Positions 26,331-36,394 of a DNA stretch of 64,000 nt are shown here, in pieces. The DNA is taken from assembly GCF_907164915.1 (NCBI RefSeq), contig NC_061869.1, positions 14,220,221 through 14,284,220 on the forward strand, in the 5' to 3' direction. Position 1 is the first letter of the stretch; each line of letters begins with the position of its first letter. Both the position numbers and the translations under genes were made by a program. The DNA is from Impatiens glandulifera (lineage: Eukaryota; Streptophyta; Magnoliopsida; Ericales; Balsaminaceae). The notes under the pieces are model-generated. The model was not told the origin of the DNA, did no database searches, and worked only from the letters and a program-made list of their open reading frames with translations.

Positions 26331-26745
26331 TAGAGCGGTCAGACGGGTCAACCCATGGCGGGGCGGGCCTACCCACCAGAACTCATCGTTTGACGGGTCG
26401 ACGACGGACCGACCCACCATCCCAGCGGGCTGAAAATCCCCAATCCAACCCAAGGTGGGTTGCGGGTTAGGAGGGCTAGCCAGCGGGTTGTCTCACTACA
26501 AATAAAAATAAAAATAAAACATTAATAGTTCTAGAAAACAAGAATTCAAGAACATTATCAAATAGTGATAATATACGCGAAACAAGAATCACCATCGCAC
26601 AATAAGCTATCATGCAAAATGAGTTGCTCTTTCAAATGAACTTGCATAATATCATTACTAGATGCATTATCCAATGTCAAAGAGAAAATCTTTTTTTCAA
26701 TCCCCCAATCCTTCAAAAATTCAAACAATTTAGCAGCTAATTCAA

Positions 26746-26753
26746 CTCCTGAG
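26746..26753. repeat. Target-site duplication of hAT B, left copy
   Basis: CTCCTGAG, identical to 29335-29342. The 8-bp length is the hAT signature. Confidence 0.95.
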
Positions 26754-29334
26754 TAGGGGTGCAAACGAACCGAATCGAACCGAATAATACAAAAACATGA
26801 TATTCGAGCTCGAACTCGAAAATTATGAATGGTATTCGAATTCGATTCGAAGTTCGAAAATTCAATAAAATTTGGCTCGAGCTCGATTCAAAATAAAGTT
26901 CGAACTCGAGTTCGATTTGAATTGTTCGAACCTTGATTCGAACAACTTCGAATCATAGCTCGAAATAATTCAAATTCGAGTTCGATTCGAAATATGTGAA
27001 CATATTTGAATTAAATTAAGTACAACATAATAAACATTTAGAATTACACCAAAATAAGAAAGTGCATTTAGTACAAAAAAAGAACTAAGTCCACAGTTAT
27101 ATTTTCATCCAAAATACAAAAAATCCCATGAGAAAAAAAGCTCAATGCTTTCATCCAAAATAAACAAAAGTCTCATGAGAAAAAAAGCTTCATGCTTTCA
27201 CCTCTTCAACCTATACAAAACCAAATAGATAGTCATAAATTCATAATAATATAGCTAATTAATTAACATGAACTTAAAGAATACTCAAAGGCAACTCACT
27301 GGCCATGCAACTAAAATATGAATATGTTTCTTAGGGCCCAAATTAGCTTAGAGTTCAATATTGGGTAATACAATTGCTTACCTTTAAAATGTAGGCTTAG
27401 AATGGAGATGGATATTAGGCTTAGCATCTTCTTTGGTTCTTGTCTGTTTTCATATCAGTATTAATTAAAGATTAGATTATTAAATTCAAATAATATATTA
27501 AAAAATGTATGAAAGTTATAAATTTGTAATACAATTGCTTACCTTCAAAATGTAACTGATTTTTTCAATTTCAATGATCAATTTAGTCTATAGGTAGATC
27601 AATTGTCAAATGTTGTTTATCATCCTACAAATATAATGACAAATATAGTTATCATTTATTTTTCAAACACTACTTTCTAATTCGATAAAGAGAAATAAAT
27701 ATAAGCAAAGCAAAACAATCATTACCTTAGTTTTTTTGTCACTCCATGTCGTTTTCGACACCAATCTCCACCGCACATCAATATTTCGACTGTTGTAGGA
27801 GCTAAAGAAGCACGATACTTATCAATAACACGACCTCCAGCACTAAAGGTTGCCTCTGAAGCTACTGTTGCAATGGGAATTGCTAATATATCTCTAGCCA
27901 TAGTTGACAACACCGGAATTTTGTATGTATTGAGTTTCCACCAACTAAGAGCATCAAATTTATCACTTGGATCATGCCTGTGACACATTTCCTCTAAATA
28001 CACATCCAACTCAGATTTTTCAGGTAGTACTGTTTCAATTTCTTTCAAATAAAAAGAGAATTCAGACCATCCTGAAGAAAGACTAGTAATTTCTCTACTA
28101 GTTTGACTTAACCTGCTGCTTTGAGATTCAGAACTAGTTGTTGACCCTTGAAGTTTTCAGCAGCTGCGTCTGAATATTCTTTGTAAATTACATACAAAAG
28201 CCTTTGAACCTCTCTAATATTACTTTCTGATTCAAATGGGGTATAAAGTTTAGGAAAAGTGAATTCTAGTGCTCGCATTTTGCATCTAGGATCCAAAACA
28301 CAACCAACCGCCATTAATAAATTGCACTCACCCCCATATTTATCAAACTTTTCCTTCATTTTTTGCACTATTTTTCTAATAAACTCTTCTTCGTCACAAG
28401 ATCTCTCATCCAAGACCACTTTTACACGATAAACTTCATTTAGAAAAAGGTTAGAAGTAGGATACTCACTTCCTGAAATGATTTTGGTTGCTTCATAAAA
28501 TATTTTATTCCAATCATCTTCTGTTGGATAATGAACGTAGCTTGGTTCCCGGTTTTTAAATCTTAGAAAAACTTCTTTGAAAGCTATTGATGTTCTCAAC
28601 ATTTCATAAGTTGAATTCCATCTCGTCTTACAGTCATCAACCAACTTTCTTTCGTGTAACTTCAATTGCTTCACAGTGTCAGCAAATTGAATGAGTCTGA
28701 CATCTGTTCTTCTAATGAGATCCACACTCTGACGAATTACTTGAATAATTTCCCTAATTTCATTGGGTCCATCTTGATCTATAAGGTTTAGAATATGTGC
28801 ACAATACCGAACATGGAATAATTTTCCCCCACAAACCAAATTTTGGTTTATTCTCAAGAAATCTTCTTTCATATACCTAATTGAAAGTGAGGAGAAAAAA
28901 GGGATGCATACCTGGGATGGTGGATTTGGATCGGTGGAAACCTAGGATCGGTGGGATTTGGATTTGGAGTCGATCAGTGGGATGGTGGGATCTGGATTCT
29001 GGATTTGGAGTTGGATTAGTGGGATTTGGATGGTGAGATGGTGGGATGGTGGGTCGCAGAAGAGTTTGACAATAAGAAGGAGAGAAGAGAGAGGAGAGAT
29101 GATAGAGATGCCCTAACAATGTATAAACTAATAAAAAAAAAATATAAATATTAAATGAAAGTTCGCGAGCGGCTCGTGAATAATCGAACAAAATAATTTG
29201 GGTTCGAGTTCGGCTCGAAATATTATCGAACATATTTGAATTCGGCTTGAATTCGATAGATTCGAACTCGAATCAAATTTATATAGAGCCGGCTCGAAAA
29301 GCTCGTGAGACAGCTCGGTTCGTTTGCACATCTA
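26754..29334 (-). mobile_element. hAT transposon B (inner element), defective
   Basis: Ends TAGGGGTGCAAACGAACCGA and, complemented from the right, TAGATGTGCAAACGAACCGA match at 18 of 20. Both are followed by dense TTCGAACTCGA subterminal repeats. Perfect 8-bp duplication CTCCTGAG flanks it. It carries a minus-strand transposase lacking its N-terminus. The stretch 28880-29100 between the right end and the ORF is a GTGGGATTTGGA-rich leader. Confidence 0.95.
27722..28872 (-). pseudogene. hAT B transposase, N-terminally truncated with one frameshift
   Basis: The segment from 28872 to about 28140 (MKEDFLRINQNLVCGGKLFH; HILNLIDQDG; DDCKTRWNSTYEML; GECNLLMAVGCVLDPRCKM) is the RNase H-like catalytic half of plant hAT transposases. 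A frameshift near 28140 leads into [17 protein letters not shown] and the C-terminal dimerisation domain ([39 protein letters not shown]). The BED finger and first catalytic Asp are missing, so the product could not act alone. Confidence 0.9.
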
Positions 29335-30065
29335 CTCCTGAGTGTGGAGGAGGCATATGAGAAAAGTTAGGTATCTTGATGTTCAATTTCTAATCACTGT
29401 CAACAAAATGGGCAATCAAACAAATATACCCCTCACTAGTACATGTTGTCCACAAATTTGAAGTTAAACAAACTCTGTTTTTAATGGTAGTGAAAACATG
29501 CTTAAGTTTCTCTTTCTCCCTTAGAATCAGTTAATATCAGAAACAACAGTATTTCTAAAATTAAAAGTACAATCATGATTTACATGCTTCATCTAGGCTC
29601 TAATACTAGAATACTCAACAAATACAAATAGTAAATCATGTCTAATGATTGCACAAATCAGTAGCTCACCTAAAATCATTTAGTCTATTTTCTTAGACTT
29701 CATCTTTCCATCTTGATCAAGAATCATGTGTCCTACATCGTGAAACTTCAATTTGTTGCTAGTTTTAACATTACGCCACAATGTAGAAGTCCTATAATAT
29801 TTACCCCGCATTTATATTTGTTTTTGCATCCATTACATTCAGCTTTTCTATATTATCAATATCCTTCATTTTTTTAAAATACATCCAAATATCAAAATAT
29901 TCCCTAGACTTTTTAGATGACCCTTCATCATGCTTAACACTTTCAAATTCATCAACATCCAAATTAATACCTTGATATTGAGAGGAGTCCATTTCGAAAA
30001 TGAATATGTTATTTAACAAAATATTAAGTTTCAGACTTTCAGTGTGAAACTTCTAGAACTAGAAC

Positions 30066-30290
30066 CAAGTTTGAATCCACGAACCCTTAAAGGAGAGAAC
30101 GAAGAGAAGAAAGGAAGAACAAATAAGTAGCCGACGGCCATTGGGCGAAGTATTGAGTATTGACTGTTGCTGTCTGGAATTAAGTTTGAATCCATGAACC
30201 CTTCTAGGTGAGAACGAAGAGAAGAAATGCAGAATAAATAAGTAGCCGAAGGCCGATGAGCGAAGTATTGAGTATTGACTTTTGTAGTGT
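30066..30290 (-). repeat. Tandem duplication (about 115 bp) in the hAT A leader
   Basis: Two copies starting AAGTTTGAATCCAYGAACCC at about 30067 and 30182 share GTAGCCGA and GGGCGAAGTATTGAGTATTG. They lie upstream (minus strand) of the transposase start, and the long antisense ORF here is only the repeat. Confidence 0.75.
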
Positions 30291-30534
30291 TGCCTGGGAG
30301 AGAAAAAAACTAGGGCTATGCGGCATATGCCTATAAAGCTATAAATTAGATTAGATTTTTTTTGCCAACCCGCGGGCCAACCCAAGCCCTACCCGCGACC
30401 CAAGCGGGCTGGCCCATGTAGGCTCACTTCCAAATGGGTTACTAATATTTCAACCCAATATGTCCAAATTGTTTGGCAGGGCGGGCCAACCCAACAGGCC
30501 TAACCCAAATTGACGACTCTACTTCTAATAGCCA

Positions 30535-31125
30535 CCGATGGTCTCCGACATAACTCATTGAATTCCGGTCAAATTCCAAAAAAACTCTATATACTTGTTA
30601 GAGCGACAATGTAAAAGAAGACGAAAAGTCGTTTTCATCTTCTTAAAACACACACGACAACGAATCACAATAATCATGTCATTTCGCATACATCTATCAT
30701 TAGTGATAATTCCGACATTATAACACTTCAACCAAAAAATGAGATTTTGGTAAGCATCTTAAACTCTCATAATTTTTCCTAACAAGATCAATCGGGAGGT
30801 CTTTATTGAACACCGTGTAACAATGTTCCACATAGAAGTTATTCAGATCATGTCACCGCATAGAATCATGAGAAAACGGGTTTAACCCCTTATTTTTAAA
30901 CATGAACAATAGTCTATATTGAGATATGTTTTATCTTTGTTCAATCTTCTTCTATATCTGATACGGTTAGCAAAATCACTAGACCGAATATCAAACATAT
31001 CTTTTATCGATGTATCTCTACAAATTAAAGTAGAAGCAAGCTCGGGGAAATCATTCACCAAATATTTAACATCGATCACATCAAGTGTCGTTCCAGAAAC
31101 TAATCGAATATCCATCACCTAAAAT
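30535..31125 (-). pseudogene. LINE reverse-transcriptase C-terminal (zf-RVT) remnant
   Basis: Minus strand reads TTLDVIDVKYLVNDFPELAS and TLICRDTSIKDMFDIRSSDF, the region before the zinc-binding motif in plant LINE/RT-related proteins. Beyond stops it continues with WLKCYNVGIITNDRCMRNDM, CRVCFKKMKTTFRLLLHCRS and FFWNLTGIQ, the zf-RVT pattern CX2C...HC. Several stops; no RT palm. Its 3' end is cut by the hAT A insertion. Confidence 0.6.
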
Positions 31126-31904
31126 AAAAATTGAATGCTCCCGATAAATATTTTACATAACAAAGGGCTTGACGATTGATTTTGAAACTAGCTTGAGGAA
31201 ATTCTAGATTATAAAGCAAATAGCTCGCATAAATTGGCTAAAGTGATCGGAATATCACCCCAACATTGAATCCCAATGGTAAATTTCTTAGGTAAATTAT
31301 TGCCTCATTCATTAATCATTATCCTCTCAATCCGTATCTCAAATTTATAAATATTTAATATTGAAATTACAATAAGACATTTGATGGCTATTATCCCGAC
31401 TAAGATAAAGAATGCATGTATCGAAAAATAGAATTGAAGAATAATAAATGGAGTTTTGAATTAAATTGAAATAATTCAAGTAATTACATATTAATAGAAA
31501 CAATAAATAAAAATTCAAAGTATAAATTTGAATGTTGAAATCTTCAATCAATTATAAATAAGATATTCAAATTATACTTTATTTTCTTGATGAGTAAATT
31601 GGAGCAAAATTTGAGTAATTGTTCATGAGCTTCTTCAATAGACTCCTTAATGTTGGACTTGAAGCTATAATGATAAAGATTATGACACACCACTTTTGAT
31701 ATCTATAAAATAAAACTGAATAATGTAAAAAAATGTTGATAGAAACTTGAAAATTTATATTATAAAACAAAATATATACAATGAATTATTTTATATTTTA
31801 AACTTCCTCATATTTTTTCATCCGCTTAGATAAATATATAAGTCAATAAATACAATGAATTATTCTATGTTTAGATTGTGATAAACTTAAGAGTCTATAT
31901 TCAT
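31126..31904. other. Intergenic, nothing identified
   Basis: AT-rich. The first 200 bases may be further LINE debris; the rest has no signal. Confidence 0.4.
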
Positions 31905-32219
31905 TGTGTTATTATATTGTAACTTGTAGAGAAATAATAGTTAAAAAAATTCTGTCAATTTCAAGAAAATAATTATTTAAAAAATATATATATATTAAGA
32001 TTTGTCTAATCAACTTTAAAAAAATAATTAAGTTTATACTATTCAAAATATAATAGGTAAAATAGCATATTATATATATTATATTATGAGTCATTTTCTA
32101 TTTTAAAATAATTAAAGAAGTTATATTTTTTTTTTAATTAAATAAAACTAGCAAATATTGTCCACCTATCATATTTAAACTCAAAACGTTTTTAATTAAA
32201 ATTAAGTCTGTCACTTTTT

Positions 32220-32320
32220 TTTTTTTTTTTTTTTACTTAAACCGACTACTACCACTGGGCTAAAATTTAGCATGTCACTTTTTTGTCACTTAAACCGACT
32301 ATTACCACTGGGTTACGTTG
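32220..32320 (-). repeat. Local duplication with T-run and tRNA-like A-box
   Basis: ACTTAAACCGACTAYTACCACTGGG occurs twice, about 62 bases apart, each after a T run. On the minus strand TTAGCCCAGTGGTAGTAG resembles a Pol III A-box. No B-box was found. Confidence 0.45.
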
Positions 32321-32585
32321 GTAGACTATAAGATACGTCTTTAAGTGTGACAGTGGTGACTTTGCTTGGCGATAATCAGAAAATGCACTTGTGTCGTACC
32401 GTTGATTATACCATTAACTCGCACTGGTGCTATGCCGGCAAGACAAATACAGTTAACCCAGAAATTTGAATGAATCAATGTTAAAATTGTTGAGTGTTGA
32501 CAGGCCGACCAAGACAAGACAAGTTTAATAAATTCTCATGACAAATAATACGAACTCACTTCATTTTGGCAGGAATTTTGCTAAA

Positions 32586-33934
32586 ATGAGAACTTCATTT
32601 CTTCCCTGGCTGATCATACTCTGCATTCTCTGCAGCAATTGGCCAACAACTACGTACAGCAAATGTCTCAAAGACCAGGAAACATTACTATTGAAGCTGA
32701 AAACAGAGCTTTCATTTATCAGAACAGAGTCCAGCAAACTGATGACTTGGACTCCAACCAAAGATTGTTGCCGATGGGAAGGTGTTGTTTGTGATCGATC
32801 TGGTCATGTCATAGTTCTTGATCTAAGTAATGAAAGGCTGACTGACGGATTCAACGAGTATAGTAGCCTGTTCAATCTCAATTTCTTGCAAAACTTAAAT
32901 TTAGCTTACAACTTCTTTAGCTATTCGGCTATTCCATATAGGATTGGTGATCTAACCACTCTGGAATATCTAAATTTGTCATATTCCGGGTTTGCTGGTC
33001 AAATACCAATCGAATTATCGCGATTGACAAGGTTGGTTGTTCTCGATCTTTCTTCCCATTACTTATTTGAACAAGTACCCTCATTAAATCTGGATGATCC
33101 CAATTTGATGGTGCTAGTTAGGAATCTGACTGCTCTTACAGAACTCAATCTTGATGGTGTGAATATATCAGCCATGGGGATTGAGTGGGGGCAGGCCATT
33201 TCCTCCTTGTTACCTCTCCGGACCGATTGATCCTTCTCTAATGAATCTAAAGTTCCTATCCATTATCAGGCTGGATCAGAATAACCTGTCATCTCCTGTT
33301 CCAGATTTCTTTGCAAATTTCAGGAATTTAAGGGTTCTGCCTCTAAGTTCTTGTAACTTGAATGGGATATTTCCAGAACAGATTCTTAACATTCCAACTC
33401 TACAAATTCTGGACTTATCGATCAATGAAAAGCTTCACGGGTCATTACCTACAACTATTGGAGCTCTGAATTCTCTCTATGTTCTCAACTTATCTCATAT
33501 AACACCCTGACTGGTCCGATACCATCATCAATAGGAAATTTGACACAGCTTCGTTCACTTGATCTATCATACAACAAACTCAATGGGAATGTACCATTAC
33601 AGCTTGTGAATCTTACTCAGCTTTCATTCCTAAACCTGTCATACAACAAACTTACAGGAATGATCTCTTGGGGAAGACAATTCGCAACATTCACAGAAAC
33701 TTCTTTCTTGGGAAACCCACAATTATGTGGACCTGTCCTTCATAGAAACTGTAGTAATACTCCATCCCCGATTTCCCCTATCAGTCTATACCTATGCATA
33801 AGTATGATATTGGGTTTTTTTGTGGGCTTGAGTGCATTTGTTTGGCCCCTCTTATATAGTAAAAGTTGGAATAAGACATACTACAGCTATGTTGATAAAA
33901 TAGTTTTGAGGATTCTTCATTGGGAGGCAGATGA
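32586..33934 (+). pseudogene. RLP copy 1, frameshifted pseudogene
   Basis: Copy of the intact RLP at 42180. It starts at the matching ATG (an upstream in-frame ATG at 32538 would add 16 residues), with a signal peptide, CLKDQETLLLKL, CCRWEGVVCD and leucine-rich repeats. Three lesions relative to copy 2: a 32-bp deletion near 33210 flanked by the microhomology TTG; a 2-bp insertion (TA) near 33500 (CTCATATAACACC against CTCATAACACC); and a 1-bp loss near 33921 (CATTGGGAGG against CATTGGGGAGG). The membrane-anchor coding sequence persists out of frame. Non-functional as a full RLP; a secreted N-terminal fragment (about 215 aa) is the only possible product. Confidence 0.92.
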
Positions 33935-36058
33935 AGAAGAAGATTACACTTGTTTATTTCTTGTTTTCGGTTGTTAGTTGTTGTGACTTCGATTATTGGG
34001 AGCTCGATGGGTGATGTCTCTTGAAGACAGTTAGTAATCTAATCGATAATGTTTAGGATATTCGACGCTAACATTGAATTTTATGTTATAATTGTTGATT
34101 GATTAACATTTTTATTTATGTTTTTTTTGTTAAACTAGTAATGTAACGAGTTAGTGTTTTTGTAATATTTTCATCTTATATGTTTAAACCATTATGCTTA
34201 TGTTGTTTTAAAAAAAAAATTGTAATAATTTAGTTAATATATTTTATTTTAATGTTTATTTAATATATTTTATATTAATGTTTAATATTTAAGTTATATT
34301 TATTTTATTTTTATTATATAATTTAATATGTTTAATAGTAATAATATATATTATATTTAAAAAAATGATTGTTTTTAATTTAAAGAAAAGGTGAATAGAT
34401 TGAAAATGAGAATGAAAAGATGTATATATTAGAAAATTGGATAAAAGAAATAGATCCCAATAAAATGAGAAAACTTTTAAATTCTTTTGGATAAAAGGAA
34501 TGATATTAAAAAAGACCAACAAATGAGGAAACTTTTGAATTCTTTAATTTGTTCCTAACTAAAGAGAAGGCAAATACAAAAGTAAAGTTGACCCATTTAA
34601 GTTCCTTTGAAAACTTATAATAAACTTAAAATATTCTAGACAAAATTTGATTTAATTTGAATTTGATAAATGGATATTTTAGTAAAAATATATGTTATTT
34701 ATGATTTAGGACCAATCCAAAAGAAATTAGGCAAACTTGTTCATGTTCAATGTTTCTTACTCAAAAATTTCAATTCCTTGTCCTATTTATGTCATTCCAA
34801 ATAGTATTATTTTTCTTTAATACCATTACCTTACCTACTATGCTATTGAAGACAAAAATTGTATTATAACTCCTATAATTTCAACTAAATTTGTCACTAA
34901 GCAAATATTTTACTAGATATATACAAAAAATTAAATTATGTCAGTCTATAGTCTATACTTGATTCACACGAATACTCTATCAAAAAATTCAAGCCAATTG
35001 ACAAAAATAAATTGGCCATTTTCAACTATGCAAGCCACCTATCTCATAAACTAATTGTCAACATTCATTTCATGTTGGAAAACTATCAACTAAATATCAT
35101 ATTACTTAGTTCATAATAACATTGGTTGTTTGTATTTTGCTTCAAATACTTTACTTCAATAGGACAAGTTGATACAAGAGCTCATAGATCCTTATTTCTT
35201 GGATAAAGACATTGATATAAAAGCCATATAAAATATATGATTTGGATATTGTATTTCATGAAACAAACCTTTACATACCAAGTTTGAGAGCCTCCTACTA
35301 AACGGTTGAATTTTGCACCAGAAAAACCACATATCTTCTTAGAAATAAAACTTGTGATAAATCAGTTCCGAAATCGTCTATGACGAACAACAGATTTACT
35401 AATACTGAAATAAAACAAAACAATAACAACACAATATACGTGGTTCGATCAAAATCGACTTACGTTCACTGAAGAGATAAGTTTCACTAATCAAATAAAT
35501 GTCAATAGTAGAAACTTACATACCCTATTTTTCAAATGAAAGAAGTGATTACCCTAGGAATGATTGAGATACACACAATCAAAAGCTTCCCTAACCTCGC
35601 TCTAGATCAGTCAATGAACAAGAAAGAACCAGAAAAGCCCTAGATCTATTCACCCTCTCCACCTTACTATCCATTAAGAGAAAAATACCAAAACCGTATT
35701 TATACCCCTAACTCATTTTCATAATAGAAAACCCTGACACGTTACTTACTTGAAAGTTAAAACTCGATCGCAATGGCAATAAACACCTCAACAATTCTCT
35801 CAATCCTATCCATGGGAGAATGTTGTTATAAACATCCATCATCATGACGTCCCTGCTAGTACCATTCCTACTTTGGAACAACATATCTCATGTTTGCCCC
35901 TTGACAAACCCTTTGTGTCCTCATATTTGACTCGTTCTCATATGTATGCACTTTCTCCAAGTATAACTCCTTTTTTTTAACACTTCACGGATCCAATGGT
36001 TCCTTCTTTAGATGTGTTTTAAAGGTTAATATAAACTTTCATTCTTGCTCACATGTAT
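33935..36058. other. Downstream flank of RLP copy 1, non-coding
   Basis: AT-rich, matching 43551-45710 almost throughout. No ORF is conserved between the two copies, which argues against hidden genes here. Confidence 0.7.
36054..36058. repeat. Target-site duplication of copia element 1, left copy
   Basis: TGTAT, repeated at 39806-39810. Confidence 0.93.
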
Positions 36059-36348
36059 TGTTAGGTTTTTTTGCCTAGAATATTCTTTTTGGGTATTTGT
36101 CCCACATAAGAAGTAAAAAGGAAAATGTAATTGACCTGGCCCTATAAATAAAGAGGCTTGGGTGTTAGTTTTCTCTTGAACTATTCTGAGTATCTGTAAT
36201 CCGTGTTAACGATTATAGTGAAATATTTTTCAGTGGCTCTACCCGTGGATTAGTCAGCAATTTTGCTGGATACCACGTTAAATCGGGTGTCGTTTTCATT
36301 CTGTTTTATACTATTATTATTATCATTGCTCTTGCATCCGTTATAACA
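36059..36348 (+). repeat. 5' LTR of copia element 1
   Basis: 290 bases with TATAAATA at 36143-36150 as probable promoter TATA box. Confidence 0.93.
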
Positions 36349-36394
36349 AACTAGTATCAGAGTAGGGTTGTTCAGATCTTCTCAGGCAAGAACG

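Larger units (their letters stand above)
26558..30019 (-). pseudogene. hAT A transposase, decayed and split by hAT B
   Basis: Reading leftwards from 30019: MDSSQYQGINLDVDEFES, then a BED finger region whose zinc-binding Cys are replaced (LNVMDAKTNINA), then a frameshift into KYYRTSTLWRNVKTSNKLKF. RVCLTSNLWTTCTSEGYICL and HFVDSD follow, with TAG where Trp is expected, then KLNIKIPNFSHMPPPHSGVE. There hAT B interrupts (26754-29334), and the frame resumes as ELAAKLFEFLKDWGIEKKIF and SLTLDNASSN down to about 26558. The rest of the catalytic domain and the dimerisation domain are gone. It was already or is now non-functional through loss of zinc ligands, frameshift, stop and truncation. Confidence 0.85.
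26331..30521 (-). mobile_element. hAT transposon A (outer element, BED-type), inactive
   Basis: The left end TAGAGCGGTCA and the right end (complement TAGAGTCGTCA, ending 30521) are imperfect inverted termini. Both are followed by GGGTC/GGGTTGG-type subterminal repeats. Flanking 8-mers ATTCCAGT and CTTCTAAT agree at 5 of 8, an eroded target duplication at best. It encodes, on the minus strand, a BED/hAT transposase of the RICESLEEPER type, broken by hAT B and by a missing 3' half. The right flank is LINE sequence, so A inserted into an older LINE. Confidence 0.75.

Noticed and set aside
28877..29331. Minus-strand ORFs upstream of hAT B transposase
   Set aside because: They translate the GTGGGATTTGGA leader repeats and the subterminal TTCGAA repeats; composition is low-complexity.
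30059..30385. 108-codon minus-strand ORF
   Set aside because: It spans the 115-bp tandem duplication in the hAT A leader and repeats itself; no domain seen.
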